Source: Candidatus Pseudoruminococcus merdavium (GTDB lineage Bacteria > Bacillota > Clostridia > Oscillospirales > Ruminococcaceae). Taken from it: DNA of 64,000 nucleotides. Below are positions 33,408 through 42,676 of this stretch, in pieces (position 1 is the first letter of the stretch; the number at the start of each line of letters is the position of its first letter). The position numbers and the translations under genes were made by a program. A model generated the notes under the pieces. That model had not been told where the DNA came from and searched no databases. It saw only the letters and a program-made list of their open reading frames with translations. Location of the stretch: NCBI GenBank assembly GCA_904419745.1, contig CAJFSS010000004.1, forward strand, positions 62,001 through 126,000, read 5' to 3'.

Positions 33408-34115
33408 ATGCAGCCTGTCATCCAGCTTTTTCATCTCAGTAAACTCTATCAGATTACCGATCAACAAATTGACGCACTGCGTGGGATTGATTTGACGATT
33501 CTGCCTGGAGAATTTGTCACTATTGTTGGGCAGTCCGGTTCCGGAAAATCCACCTTAATGAATATTCTTGGCTGCCTGGATGTCCCCACCAGCGGGAAAT
33601 ATTTGCTGCGCGGCCAGGACACCGGAAAAATGGACGACCGTCAGCTTAGCCTAATACGCAACCGGGAAATTGGGTTTATTTTCCAGGGATTTAATCTGAT
33701 CCCCTCTTTGGATGCATTGGAAAATGTGGAGCTTCCTTTGATTTATCGCGGAATCCGGGAGCGGGAACGCAAAGCACTGTGCACCAAAGCCCTTATCCGT
33801 GTTGGACTGAAAAACAGGATCCATCACCGCCCCAGTGAAATGTCAGGAGGGCAGCAGCAGCGTGTGGCGATTGCCCGTGCCATTGCCGCATCGCCCTCCC
33901 TGATTCTTGCGGATGAGCCAACAGGAAACCTGGATCGCAATTCCAGCAGGGAGGTTTTGTCCCTGCTGGACGAACTGCATCAGGCTGGGAGCACCATCGT
34001 TCTTATTACCCATGATGATTCCATCGCTGCGTCTGCAAAACGGTGTATTCGCATAGAAGATGGAAAAATTGTCTCAGATATCCTGAGTAGGCAAAGTAAA
34101 TGCGCCGCAGGATGA
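33408..34115 (+). CDS. Orphan ABC ATPase of the MacB/LolD type
   Basis: A 235-residue ATPase: Walker [11 protein letters not shown]-loop GFIFQGFNL, signature MSGGQQQR, Walker [14 protein letters not shown]-loop VLITHD. The LNILGCLD-like stretch and DEPTGNLD mark the MacB/LolD/FtsE group that partners MacB-like permeases. No permease is adjacent. The nearest MacB-like permease plus HlyD adaptor without an ATPase lies at 11.2-13.6 kb, so a working pair is possible but unproven. ATG at 33408 follows GAAGGGAAG. Confidence 0.92.
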   Translation: MQPVIQLFHLSKLYQITDQQIDALRGIDLTILPGEFVTIVGQSGSGKSTLMNILGCLDVPTSGKYLLRGQDTGKMDDRQLSLIRNREIGFIFQGFNLIPSLDALENVELPLIYRGIRERERKALCTKALIRVGLKNRIHHRPSEMSGGQQQRVAIARAIAASPSLILADEPTGNLDRNSSREVLSLLDELHQAGSTIVLITHDDSIAASAKRCIRIEDGKIVSDILSRQSKCAAG

Positions 34116-34145
34116 ACTCCCGGGCGCACGGTAGCTTTTTACGTC

Positions 34146-35189
34146 TTAACTCAGGACATAGATTTCTACATTTCTTCTGCCAAACTGGCAGCTTTCCTCA
34201 TAGCTATCAAAAAACAAATCAACAATGGCGCGGCCATCCATCAGGGCGGTGCCGGTATCCGCTGCTACGGCGTAGCCATAAATATACGATCCGTCCGTGG
34301 TACGGATAAACAGCCTCGTACCGTAGGGAATCAAGTTTGGATTAACAGCTACCCTTCCGACTGCGGCCTTCATTCCACTCGCCGTCCCGGCGCCCTCTCT
34401 TGCTGAATAGGCAGTAGCAGAACCGGTGATTACAGCACTGTACTCAGTTGGGACGCCATTTTCATCCAGGGTGATTCCTGCTGGGGCATCCATCGGGGAA
34501 ACCATGTTGGAAGTGCCGACAAGGATTTGCTCCGTAACAGGTTCGGCAACTACGGTTTTCTCAACGTCAGTGTCAACAAGTTCCCCGTCAATATATTTGT
34601 TGACAGTTCGGATTTGGCGGGTGCCATTGCTCCCTCGGGAGACTACCACACTGGCGCCAACACGCATGGAAGACGTCTCTTCATAAGTCACCTCATGGGG
34701 GATGGCCTCTGTGGTGACTGTCTCATCGTAGTCGACACGGCTGACCACAATTTTCTGGTTTTTACTAACTGCAGAGGAGGCGTCTACACTGAGCAGATCA
34801 TCTTTGTCCAGGGTAATTCCCGCTGCTTGTAGCGCATCGCCGGCGGTGCCACTGGTTAGATAAACGGTCTGTTCTTTTCCGTCCGCGGCCACAGTAACCG
34901 GGAAAGCACGGGCAATGGATATAACGCTAATTTTCCCATTTTCCGACTCGCTGGTCACTTTGTCATAGGGGCCTACGGATATCTCCGATTCCTCCAAAAT
35001 ATCTTGGACGTCCTTTTTCATTGTTGTGCAGACAAATTCATTGTTCTGGTCTACAATCGTGACTCTGCTGGTATTTGCAATTGCGACGAAAAGAATAGTA
35101 CAACACACGGCCGCAAATATTGCCACAATGCATGCCTTGCTCTTAAAAAAGCGCTTGAGCTTGCTGGACAACAACCTGAAGCTAGTCAT
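34146..35189 (-). CDS. YabE/Rpf2-like cell wall protein with DUF348, G5 and 3D domains
   Basis: A 347-residue exported wall-active protein. After a basic N-terminus and one helix (about 20-40) there are two DUF348 repeats (TIVDQNNEFVCTTMKKDVQDIL and VTVAADGKEQTVYLTSGTAGDAL), a G5 domain (about 150-225, EAIPHEVTYEETSSMRVG...RTVNKYIDGELV), then a C-terminal 3D domain (SGMKAAVGRVAVNPNLIPYG...AVAADTGTALMDGRAIVDLFF) with its conserved Asp residues. This is the layout of stationary-phase lytic/resuscitation factors in Firmicutes. Confidence 0.93.
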   Translation of the reverse strand: MTSFRLLSSKLKRFFKSKACIVAIFAAVCCTILFVAIANTSRVTIVDQNNEFVCTTMKKDVQDILEESEISVGPYDKVTSESENGKISVISIARAFPVTVAADGKEQTVYLTSGTAGDALQAAGITLDKDDLLSVDASSAVSKNQKIVVSRVDYDETVTTEAIPHEVTYEETSSMRVGASVVVSRGSNGTRQIRTVNKYIDGELVDTDVEKTVVAEPVTEQILVGTSNMVSPMDAPAGITLDENGVPTEYSAVITGSATAYSAREGAGTASGMKAAVGRVAVNPNLIPYGTRLFIRTTDGSYIYGYAVAADTGTALMDGRAIVDLFFDSYEESCQFGRRNVEIYVLS

Positions 35190-35277
35190 TGAATTTCTCC
35201 TTTGTCGATGGATTTTTGATGCGCCCCTGCCAGCAAATTTGGAAGCAGCACATCACTATTTTTCCTGAGTCGTGCCA

Positions 35278-35306
35278 ATTATATTCACTAAATTACAGAG
35301 TGTCAA
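35278..35306 (-). promoter_or_regulatory. Consensus sigma-A promoter of the YabE-like gene
   Basis: Minus strand TTGACA, 17-base spacer, TATAAT; leader of about 80 bases. Confidence 0.85.
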
Positions 35307-35880
35307 GGTGAAACGCCCCCATACTTTTGTATAATTTAACGAAAACTTCATGAAAAAAGCATGGGGAATCAGGAAGATTCTGTCAATTACTCGATTTTTT
35401 CTTGCAAATTTCACAATGGTTTTGCAAACCAATTTTGGTGATAATCGTAAAATTCCCAAACATGATTTTTGTTGTACAATACAAATAATTCTTACTTTAA
35501 ATATATTATATTTTAGTGCATTATAACATGTTGTTATGTCACCTTCTTTTTAAAAAAATAGCTCGTCTTGTTTTACCGGTTCTTTATACTGTATGCATTA
35601 GCAGGGAAAAAATTACATAAAAAGTGGATCGTATTGGTATTCGCTGACCGGAAAAAATGAAAGTATATACTGGACTTTAAATGCTGTTTTCCAATTTATG
35701 AAAGCTTTTAAACAATCCTGCCCGCCTGGATTCTATTTCATACGGAATACTGATAAAAAGGAATAGTGCCCTGTGGAAAAACGCCTTCTATTGTGATATA
35801 ATACCCGCGGAAGTAAGGGGTATTGGATAGGAGAGCATTAATTATAGTATTGTTTTGTAGTTTGATTGCGGATAGATGCT
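35307..35880. other. Long AT-rich intergenic region
   Basis: About 570 bases with no gene that I can support on either strand. ATAACATGTTGTTAT near 35522-35536 is a near-palindrome. Several TATAAT-like boxes occur. A c-di-AMP (ydaO) aptamer, frequent upstream of such wall hydrolases, was looked for and not found. Confidence 0.4.
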
Positions 35881-35900
35881 TGGAGGACTGAGCAGGAATT

Positions 35901-36803
35901 ATGAAATTTGATTTGACTCATTGTACGTTTTGCCCAAGGCAATGTGGAATCGATCGTACCAGACAGGCCGGAGCCTGCGGGGCAAAAGACACTCTGCGGC
36001 TGGCAAGAGCGGCCTTGCATGAATGGGAAGAACCCTGCTTGAGCGGTTCTAGAGGAAGTGGAACAATCTTTTTTTCTGGGTGTGCTCTTCGCTGTTGTTT
36101 TTGCCAGAATGCCCCGTTAAGTCATGAGTTTTATGGTGCGGATATTACTCCGGATCGGTTTGGGGAAATCTGTTTTGAGCTGAAAGAGCAGGGAGCACAC
36201 AATATCAACTTGGTATCTGCCTCGCACTTTATATCGCTGATAAAACCGGTTCTGCAAAAAATAAAACCTGAACTGGGTTTACCAATTGTATTCAACACGG
36301 GGGGATATGAAACCGTAGAGACTCTTCGGGAACTGGATGGAATCGTCGATATTTACCTGCCTGATTTTAAATTTATGGATGGTTCGCTTTCCGGGAAATA
36401 TTGTAAAGCTCCGGATTATCCGCAAGTAGTTAAGAAAGCAATTTTAGAGATGTACCGGCAGGTTCCAAGCCCGATGTTGAACGAGCATGGGATCATGCAG
36501 AAGGGCCTTATTATACGCCATATGGTGATGCCAAATGCCATGCACGATTCCATGGCCATACTGGACTGGATTGCAGAAAATTTTGACCTGGGAACTATTT
36601 TTGTCAGTTTAATGAGCCAGTATACCCCCTGTTATCACAGTCACTTGTATCCGGAAATTAACCGCCGAATCTCCACCTATGAATACCAGAAAGTATATGA
36701 GCACCTGCTCTCTTTGGGAATCAAACAGGGTTATGCACAGGAAAAGTCCTCTGCCAAGGAAGAGTACATTCCTCCATTTGATTTGACCGGCGTACGAAAA
36801 TAA
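35901..36803 (+). CDS. Radical SAM protein, PflA-like
   Basis: A 300-residue radical SAM protein with the 4Fe-4S motif CALRCCFC (Cys61, 65, 68) in FSGCALRCCFCQN. An additional N-terminal cysteine group (CTFCPRQC and C26) may bind metal. Downstream, NINLVSASHFISL, NTGGYETVETL and DIYLPDFKFMDG match the uncharacterised 'pyruvate formate-lyase activating-like' family (COG1313 type). No glycyl radical enzyme gene is adjacent, so the partner is unknown. RBS is weak (AGGACTGAGCAGG). Confidence 0.88.
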   Translation: MKFDLTHCTFCPRQCGIDRTRQAGACGAKDTLRLARAALHEWEEPCLSGSRGSGTIFFSGCALRCCFCQNAPLSHEFYGADITPDRFGEICFELKEQGAHNINLVSASHFISLIKPVLQKIKPELGLPIVFNTGGYETVETLRELDGIVDIYLPDFKFMDGSLSGKYCKAPDYPQVVKKAILEMYRQVPSPMLNEHGIMQKGLIIRHMVMPNAMHDSMAILDWIAENFDLGTIFVSLMSQYTPCYHSHLYPEINRRISTYEYQKVYEHLLSLGIKQGYAQEKSSAKEEYIPPFDLTGVRK

Positions 36804-36976
36804 AGTGGAGCTTTCTTTCCACAGCGTGCCTAAGAAAATGTGAAAAGATTGCTCCAAAACAGTTTGGGACTAGAAAATCCCTTTTTGCAACCGATTGTTG
36901 CCGGATATTTTCTTCCCCAAGTAATGATGAAATGGTAGAATGTAGGCCGGAAATATTGGAAAGCGATGTGAAAGAC

Positions 36977-37435
36977 ATGTCTCTTCCGGAGAAAATCAAG
37001 GAGTTGAGAAATCATAAGAATATGACACAGGAGCTTTTGGCGGAACGCATGGGGGTGTCCCGCCAGGCAGTTACTAAGTGGGAAAATGGACAAAGCAGGC
37101 CAAGTACGCAGAATCTTTTGACATTGGCTGAACTTTTCGGGGTTTCTGTAACCGAACTGTTAGGGGAAAAAACCACTTATAAACCGAAACGACAGCGGAT
37201 GTTCTTGGTTTTTGCAGCATTCAGCACTGTGTTACTGATTTTTTGTGGGTGGACTATTTTAAAACTACTATCTTTCCCATCAGATGTAATCGGTTATGCG
37301 GATATGCCGACGGATATCTATGTGAATGCCAACGTTACCGATTTTTTACCGCTGTACTTTTTCACTGCAGCAATGGTGGGGATCACTATCTGGCTATATT
37401 TAAGAAAAGGAAAAAAGAGGGGAACACGAAAATGA
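36977..37435 (+). CDS. Membrane-anchored Cro/C1-type HTH regulator
   Basis: A 152-residue protein with an N-terminal helix-turn-helix (IKELRNHKNMTQELLAERMGVSRQAVTKWENGQSRPS), a linker and two membrane helices (about 75-95 and 118-137). This tethers the DNA-binding domain to the membrane, as in many Clostridial regulators controlling a linked envelope gene. Its stop overlaps the next gene's ATG (ATGA), so it is co-translated with the lipoprotein, a likely partner or target. Confidence 0.88.
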   Translation: MSLPEKIKELRNHKNMTQELLAERMGVSRQAVTKWENGQSRPSTQNLLTLAELFGVSVTELLGEKTTYKPKRQRMFLVFAAFSTVLLIFCGWTILKLLSFPSDVIGYADMPTDIYVNANVTDFLPLYFFTAAMVGITIWLYLRKGKKRGTRK

Positions 37436-37884
37436 AAAAGAAATGGAAAATCAGTGGTGTGGCGCTTTTTCTCGTCCTGGCCCTTGGTCTGTGCGGATGC
37501 ACAAAATCGATGAGCCCATCCGGATCTTCATCTGAAACTGTTTTCCCCATGCCGCAGATACAGTATACTGAGGAATGGCCGCAGAATTCTTTTACTGTGG
37601 AAATTCCCAAACCTGTTACTGGAAAAGTCCAATGGATTTGGGAACACCCGAATGGGGAGGGTTTTTCCATTTCCCTCACCGATTCAGATGGCCCTGAGGT
37701 GGAACAATACTTGGAAGAGCTGGCTTCCGTTGGGTTTCGCACGGTGGAAAAACAGGTCCGTCTTTCAGGAGAGACGGATACAATCATTTATTTGGGGACA
37801 AATGGAACCATCGGAGTTTCCCTTCAATATACACAGGGCGGATTTGGAATGTATCTGAGTAAAAATTTGCAAGGACTTGCGTGA
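37432..37884 (+). CDS. Small lipoprotein of unknown function
   Basis: A 150-residue lipoprotein: signal MKKKWKISGVALFLVLALG then LCGC lipobox. The mature part starts with a Ser/Pro-rich linker, then a small alpha/beta domain (EHPNGEGFSISLTDSDGPEV and YLEELASVGFRTVEKQV) resembling substrate-free ligand or sensor domains; no family is recognised with certainty. Translationally coupled to the membrane HTH regulator. Confidence 0.8.
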   Translation: MKKKWKISGVALFLVLALGLCGCTKSMSPSGSSSETVFPMPQIQYTEEWPQNSFTVEIPKPVTGKVQWIWEHPNGEGFSISLTDSDGPEVEQYLEELASVGFRTVEKQVRLSGETDTIIYLGTNGTIGVSLQYTQGGFGMYLSKNLQGLA

Positions 37885-37928
37885 AAAATCCCCCATGCAA
37901 AACAAACAGTTTTGCATGGGGGATTTTT
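37884..37928. terminator. Bidirectional terminator
   Basis: AATCCCCCATGCAAAAC/GTTTTGCATGGGGGATT followed by TTTTT, with T-run on the other strand as well. Confidence 0.93.
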
Positions 37929-37980
37929 GGATTGGCTTCGTCAAACAGAACCTTTGATTTTCCAGTCGTTTTGTTTTAAA

Positions 37981-38736
37981 TTATTTTTCTTCGGGTTCTC
38001 GGAGAAAAACCCATGTGTTTTCGTCTGAATATTCCGGATGGAATCGATAATGGAGCCTGTCAAATCCCTTCATCGTTTCCGGGTCTTTCGCGTGGTTTTC
38101 TGCCAAATACCGTACCATTTCTCCGCGTGCCATTTTGACATACACACCTTTTTCCTTGATTTCGTCCCTGACCCATTCCCCAAAAACCGGAGTAATAACC
38201 TTCATTGAAGTTCCCACATACGGGAGTATGGCTTTGCTGTATTCCGCAGAAGCAAGATTCACTAGGGTATCGTCCTCTTTTTTTAGAGAGCAGAAAAGGT
38301 TATCTTTCCAAAAATCATAGAGGTTCCTGCAAAAGTCTGTTTTCACTTTTGCCTGCATTTCCAAACGATAGGGGACAACTCCGTCCATGGGTTTCAAAAT
38401 TCCATAGAACCCGGATAAAATCCGCAAATTCTGCTGTACATAATTGAATTGTTCCCTGGTAAATACGGAAGGGGCCATGTACTGGTACTGAATTCCCTCA
38501 TAAGCTAGTAGAGCAGGGGTTAGCCTTGTTCGCAAATCCATCTGTTGATAGCGCTCAAAATTAAGTCGTGCGATGGCGTCGTTGCAGGCGAGAAGTTTTT
38601 TGAGTGCTTCATATGGTAGGGATTTTAAATACTCAAGCAAAATCCCTGTTTTTTCCAAAAAAGCGGGGAGTTGTTCACAGGCTAAAAAGTCATCTGCCAT
38701 GTTCATTTTTTTGGCAGGCGAAATAATCAGTTTCAT
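37981..38736 (-). CDS. yaaA: YaaA/DUF328 peroxide-stress protein
   Basis: A 251-residue cytosolic protein of the YaaA family, which limits intracellular iron damage under H2O2 stress and binds DNA. Markers are MKLIISPAKKM at the start, ARLNFERYQQM, LLAYEGIQYQYM, LRILSGFYGILKPMDGVVPYRLEM and the C-terminal KMARGEMVRYLAEN. Full length for the family. It follows the CarD gene on the same strand (upstream) with 21 bases between. Confidence 0.94.
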   Translation of the reverse strand: MKLIISPAKKMNMADDFLACEQLPAFLEKTGILLEYLKSLPYEALKKLLACNDAIARLNFERYQQMDLRTRLTPALLAYEGIQYQYMAPSVFTREQFNYVQQNLRILSGFYGILKPMDGVVPYRLEMQAKVKTDFCRNLYDFWKDNLFCSLKKEDDTLVNLASAEYSKAILPYVGTSMKVITPVFGEWVRDEIKEKGVYVKMARGEMVRYLAENHAKDPETMKGFDRLHYRFHPEYSDENTWVFLREPEEK

Positions 38737-38757
38737 GGCATCTCCTTTTAAGCTACA

Positions 38758-39294
38758 TTATCCAATAGAGGATTTCTGCGTTTCTTTGGTTTGTGTGGCA
38801 AACAGTTCGGTAAAGCGCTGTTTCATATACTCTTCCATCTCCTCGTAGGGGATATCCAAGGCAATAGAAAGTTCTCCGTACAAAAGTTCCTGGGCGCGTT
38901 TTTCATACCTCAGGTAGAGCTTTCCAATCTTTTTTCCCTGTTTGCTCATCTCCCATTCTTTGTGCCGGATCGAGGTGAGCAGATGCATCCATTCCCTGCA
39001 TTCGTGATCGCTCAAGCATTGCCGGTATTCTTCTTCCAAAGCTTCGGGATTCATCTTTTCACTGGAAACAGACATGTTGGAGAGCAGCTGTCCTGCTTCC
39101 TCCTTTGTTAGAACAGGCCGCATAAAGACCTTGGTATCCACCGGGATATAGATTTCCCCCGCTTCATAAGCGGGATTAAGCTTGTAGTAGGACTTTTCTG
39201 AATCCTTTACCGGGATATCATGAGGTATCCCGATATCCTCGACACGGCATACCCCTGTGTTGCCATACACGATCCATTCGCCTTTTTCAAACAT
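38758..39294 (-). CDS. CarD-like transcription factor
   Basis: A 178-residue protein. The RNA-polymerase-interacting domain is N-terminal (MFEKGEWIVYGNTGVCRVEDIG...YYKLNPAYEAGEIYIPVDT), as in CarD/CdnL and TRCF; the rest is a helical DNA-contacting domain (YLRYEKRAQELLYGELSIAL). It acts on promoter open-complex stability. ATG at 39294 follows CAGGAGGG; the longer frame to 39387 lacks support. Probably transcribed with yaaA. Confidence 0.92.
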   Translation of the reverse strand: MFEKGEWIVYGNTGVCRVEDIGIPHDIPVKDSEKSYYKLNPAYEAGEIYIPVDTKVFMRPVLTKEEAGQLLSNMSVSSEKMNPEALEEEYRQCLSDHECREWMHLLTSIRHKEWEMSKQGKKIGKLYLRYEKRAQELLYGELSIALDIPYEEMEEYMKQRFTELFATQTKETQKSSIG

Positions 39295-39521
39295 CGTTTT
39301 CCCTCCTGATAAAATTTTTGGATCCCTGGGGAACTTTCCCCGTAACGGGATCGATCTGCAGATAGTTGCTCTATCTGAAACAATCATGTTGTGCAGGACA
39401 TAACTATTTGAGTTCCTGTTTGCACACTTTATAAGATTATTGTAACATAATTTGATACCGAAATGTAAGTGAAAACTTCGCTACAACGGGAGAAATCCCA
39501 AGCCTACTCTTTGAAGGAAAG

Positions 39522-39550
39522 ACAAAACCCCCCACCATTGGTGGGGGGTT
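39522..39550 (-). terminator. Terminator of yqeY
   Basis: AACCCCCCACC/GGTGGGGGGTT, followed on the minus strand by TTGTC. Confidence 0.75.
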
Positions 39551-39556
39551 ATCTGC

Positions 39557-40003
39557 CTATTTTAAAAGCTCGCCGACTACCTGGTTCACCAGTTTGCCGT
39601 CGGCCTTCCCTTTGACGAGGGGCATCAGGGTTTTCATGATAATCCCCTTTTCTTTTGGAGTCGGGGAGGAAATCCCAAGTTGTTCCAAAACATTTTGCAC
39701 GGCCTGTTGGATTTCCTCCACAGACATTTCTTTTGGCGCAAACTCGCTGAGTACGGCGATGCGAAACTCACATTCTTCAAATATATCTTTCCGGTCAGCG
39801 GGAGCGCTGTCCCGTGTTTCTTTCGTCTGCTTGATTTCTTTTAAAATCAGGGCGTTTTCTTCCTCTTCTGTCAGATCCCGGCGTTCATCTTTTGCCTTGG
39901 CCTTCAGAGTGGAAAGCATCAGGGAAAGGGCGTCTTTCCGTCTGGTGTCTTTTGCTTTTAGGGCGGCCATCATTTCCTTTTGAATCTGTTGTGTTTTGCC
40001 CAT
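39557..40003 (-). CDS. yqeY: YqeY/GatB-like domain protein
   Basis: A 148-residue helical protein of the YqeY family, related to the tRNA-binding tail of GatB amidotransferase. KTQQIQKEMMAALKAKDTRRKDALSLML and the C-terminal GIIMKTLMPLVKGKADGKLVNQVV are diagnostic. Precise role unknown; tRNA-linked metabolism is suspected. ATG at 40003 has AGGAGG 9 bases upstream. Confidence 0.93.
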   Translation of the reverse strand: MGKTQQIQKEMMAALKAKDTRRKDALSLMLSTLKAKAKDERRDLTEEEENALILKEIKQTKETRDSAPADRKDIFEECEFRIAVLSEFAPKEMSVEEIQQAVQNVLEQLGISSPTPKEKGIIMKTLMPLVKGKADGKLVNQVVGELLK

Positions 40004-40070
40004 AGTCGGTTCCTCCTGTTCGTACCGCACCACCTCGGCAAAGGTTGACGCGGGAATACCTATTGTTTAT

Positions 40071-40112
40071 AAAAAGACGACCTTTTGGAAAGGCCTTCCT
40101 TAAGAGGTCATC
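40071..40112 (-). terminator. Imperfect hairpin, possible terminator for the ROK operon
   Basis: GATGACCTCTTAAGGAAGG pairs imperfectly with CCTTTCCAAAAGGTCGTC on the minus strand and is followed by TTTTTATAAAC. It lies 210 bases beyond the last ROK stop; the 40113-40324 stretch between holds no gene that I can support. Confidence 0.45.
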
Positions 40113-40324
40113 TAAAAACTATGATACTACTTTTCCTATTTTCGGTAAAGTGACAAAGCATGGGGCGGTATGAGTATGCTGTGTTTTGAGAAAAAGAAAA
40201 TGCCCCCACTGCGCTCAATGGAAAACTCCTTCCCATACGGCTTTCCTTGTTCCGCTCCAGTATTTAACGGACCAAGAAAATTATTTTATACTTTGGGCAG
40301 AACAGCGATAAAAGATTTTCTCCC

Positions 40325-41173
40325 TTATTTTTCCTTTTTACAAAGTTTTTGCACTGCATAGCGCATCGCTCCAAGTGCGACAATCCGCTTCGGATCATGG
40401 GGTGGGTAAAAGGTACATTGTGCAAAGGAAGGGGTCAGGGAAAGCTCCTGTGCAGTCCGCTTTGCTGCCTCCAGGTATCCGGGATATCCAGTCGTCCCTC
40501 CGCCAATAACAATGGCGTCCGGATTGTACAGGTTTATCACCATGGCAAGTGCCATGCCAAAGGATTCCCCTGCCTTTTGTATGATGGAAACTGCCTGGGG
40601 ATCTCCATTTTGCAGTTTTTCCAGTAACTGTGTCGCTGTGCAGCCGGCTTCCCTCAGAATTTGGGCGCCTCCTCCCAGTTTGTCAATGGTTCTGTACCCC
40701 TGTGGAGTGCTGACATAACAGTGCCCGAGTTCTCCAGTAAATCCCCCGGCACCATGCAACAGATGCCCGTGATCGCTGACTGAGAGGGCGATCCCGGTTC
40801 CAGCCATTAAGACGGCGACCACAGAATTCTCAGGGAAATGCGAAGCCTCCTCCACGGCGGCGCACCGCACATCATTGAGATAGAACACTGGAAATTTGCC
40901 GTCTGAAAAGAAGACGGAATCCACACCGGACAGGGCGGGAACCACATCGGAACGTTCACAAAAATGGTCGGACGTCACAAGCCCGGGAACAGCCATCCCC
41001 ACTGCATCAATGGGAAATGGGAGCAAATCCAGAAAATCTTCCAACTGTTCTTTCAAATATTCTTTGGTGCAATTGATTCCGGTGGATACTCGGCGTTCTA
41101 TCCATTCTTTCCCGTCCCTCGCGCAGAGGTACATCTTAGTTCCTCCAATATCCACTCCGACCAAGTGTTTCAT
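40325..41173 (-). CDS. ROK-family sugar kinase-like protein (paralog 1)
   Basis: A 282-residue ASKHA-fold protein: phosphate loop GVDIGGTKMYLC, catalytic Asp in FYLNDVRCAA, adenosine side VAVLMAGTGIALS and GGFTGELGHCYVS, C-terminal IVIGGGTTGYPG. The CxCGxxGC zinc motif of most ROK kinases and repressors is missing (STPQGYRTIDKLGGGA instead), and there is no HTH. ATG at 41173 follows AAAGGAG. It overlaps the upstream ROK gene by 4 bases. Substrate unknown. Confidence 0.88.
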   Translation of the reverse strand: MKHLVGVDIGGTKMYLCARDGKEWIERRVSTGINCTKEYLKEQLEDFLDLLPFPIDAVGMAVPGLVTSDHFCERSDVVPALSGVDSVFFSDGKFPVFYLNDVRCAAVEEASHFPENSVVAVLMAGTGIALSVSDHGHLLHGAGGFTGELGHCYVSTPQGYRTIDKLGGGAQILREAGCTATQLLEKLQNGDPQAVSIIQKAGESFGMALAMVINLYNPDAIVIGGGTTGYPGYLEAAKRTAQELSLTPSFAQCTFYPPHDPKRIVALGAMRYAVQKLCKKEK

Positions 41174-42018
41174 ATCCGTTCTCCTTTCTGTATACGGCGG
41201 ATAAATTCCATTGCGCCCAGCACTACAATCCTTTTTTCGTCTTTTGGCCGTGTAATCAGACAACCCTCCAGGGATTGTGCAAGAGCGTGCTGTTTACAGG
41301 AGGCAAGCGCAGCTTCAAAATATCCTGGATAAGAGGTCATTCCACCCCCGACCACCAACACATGAGGATTAAAAATCCCAATCACATTGGCGAGCGCAAG
41401 GCCAAAATAGAACCCTGCTCTGCGTACTTCCTCCAATGCTTCTGGATCGTTTTCACGAATACGGGATAAAAATGTATTCAATGAAACGCCGGTTCTTCTC
41501 AGTAGGGCGTTTCCTCCGCTCATGTCGTCTACCAGAAACACACTGTCGTCTTTTGTTGCCATGCAAGTGTATCCAAGTTCCCCAGCAAATCCTCTCCCAG
41601 TCAGGAGATGTCCCGCATCCACAATACCAAGTGCGGTGCCGGAACCCGCCAAAGCAACGGCGATAAGATAGTCCTTCGGATAATTGGCGGCCTCTGCCAG
41701 GGCAGCACAGCGTAGATCGTTTAGGAAATGAACGGGGAATTTGCCCTGGGAAAGGAACTCTGCTGACATTCCGATAATTCCAGGAATGGCATCGCAACGG
41801 ATGACTTCCCTGTCTTGCGAAACCAGACCGGGGATTGCAACCCCCACTCCATCCACAGAAAATGGAAGACTTTGAAGAAAAAGGTCCAATTCCTGTTTTA
41901 CCTGGGCGGCAAGGAAGGTGTTTCCGGTGGGGATCTGTTTTTCCAGATAGCCATCTTTTCCCCGGGCACAAAATGCCATTTTGGTTCCTCCGATGTCCAC
42001 TCCCACAAAATGCTCCAT
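41170..42018 (-). CDS. ROK-family sugar kinase-like protein (paralog 2)
   Basis: A 282-residue paralog of its neighbour: GVDIGGTKMAFC, VHFLNDLRCAAL, ALAGSGTALG, FAGELGYTCM, DDMSGGNALLRRTG, VVGGGMTSYPGY. The zinc motif is again missing, and the GELGH histidine is Tyr. It is closer to the third paralog at 61357-62193 (shared DDMSGGNALLR) than to its neighbour. ATG at 42018 follows CAGGAGGGG. A duplicated pair could form a heterodimer. Confidence 0.88.
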   Translation of the reverse strand: MEHFVGVDIGGTKMAFCARGKDGYLEKQIPTGNTFLAAQVKQELDLFLQSLPFSVDGVGVAIPGLVSQDREVIRCDAIPGIIGMSAEFLSQGKFPVHFLNDLRCAALAEAANYPKDYLIAVALAGSGTALGIVDAGHLLTGRGFAGELGYTCMATKDDSVFLVDDMSGGNALLRRTGVSLNTFLSRIRENDPEALEEVRRAGFYFGLALANVIGIFNPHVLVVGGGMTSYPGYFEAALASCKQHALAQSLEGCLITRPKDEKRIVVLGAMEFIRRIQKGERI

Positions 42019-42048
42019 ACAAATCCCCTCCTGACGGTATTTGCTTTT

Positions 42049-42077
42049 AGTATACATTTTTTTCCTGATTTCGTAAA
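42049..42077 (-). promoter_or_regulatory. Sigma-A promoter of the ROK pair, with an upstream TGTCGAC
   Basis: Minus strand TTTACG, 17-base spacer, TATACT. TGTCGAC at 42088-42094 (6 of 7 matches to the Spo0A box) lies 11 bases upstream of the -35. Confidence 0.55.
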
Positions 42078-42187
42078 TGAAAATCAGTCGACACGCTGTG
42101 AAAAATGGGGGATTGTTGAAAAAGATTTTCAAAATATGTAACATTACACTTGGAAAGGGTACTAAGTAAGTGAAAGGGGGGACAGAA

Positions 42188-42676
42188 ATGCAGCAAATCG
42201 CATGGATATATGAAGAACATAAACAGGAACTGTATTCCTACCTTTTGTGGTTGACCCATGATACTACACTGGCCGAGGATTTGCTGCAAGAGACCTTTGT
42301 CCAGGCGATATCCTCCCTGGAACGTTTTCGGAAGGAGAGCAGTGTGCGCACCTGGCTTTTTTCGATTGCACGCCACCTTTGGATGAAACACCTCAGGGAC
42401 AGAAAACCTGCTCCGCTCCCGGAAGAAATACTGTTTAACCTGTCTGAAGATACCCTGCAAAAACAATTTTCCGACCGCCAGATACTGAAAAGAGTTGAGC
42501 AGCTTCTTGCCCAGAAAGACGCCCGTGCAAGGGAAATCGTCAAAATGCGTGCACATGGATACAGTTATGCGGAAATTGCGGAACATGCTGAGATCAGCGA
42601 AAGTTCTGCGCGGGTTCTGTTGTTCCGCATACGAAATTGGTTAAAAGAGCAACTCCAAAGGGAGGGATATTTTTGA
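42188..42676 (+). CDS. ECF-type RNA polymerase sigma factor
   Basis: A 162-residue sigma factor with region 2 (YSYLLWLTHDTTLAEDLLQETFVQA, WLFSIARHLWMKHLRDR) and region 4 (AREIVKMRAHGYSYAEIAEHAEISESSARVLLFRIRNWLKEQL). ATG at 42188 follows AAAGGGGGG. Its stop overlaps the anti-sigma start by 4 bases (TTGA). ECF factors usually activate their own operon; TAACATT and GGTACTAAG about 16 bases apart just upstream (42140-42167) could be such a site. Confidence 0.94.
   Translation: MQQIAWIYEEHKQELYSYLLWLTHDTTLAEDLLQETFVQAISSLERFRKESSVRTWLFSIARHLWMKHLRDRKPAPLPEEILFNLSEDTLQKQFSDRQILKRVEQLLAQKDARAREIVKMRAHGYSYAEIAEHAEISESSARVLLFRIRNWLKEQLQREGYF

Noticed and set aside
34146..35500. c-di-AMP (ydaO) riboswitch upstream of the YabE-like gene
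   Set aside because: Expected for this gene family, but the minus-strand leader shows none of the conserved ydaO core; only a consensus promoter is present.
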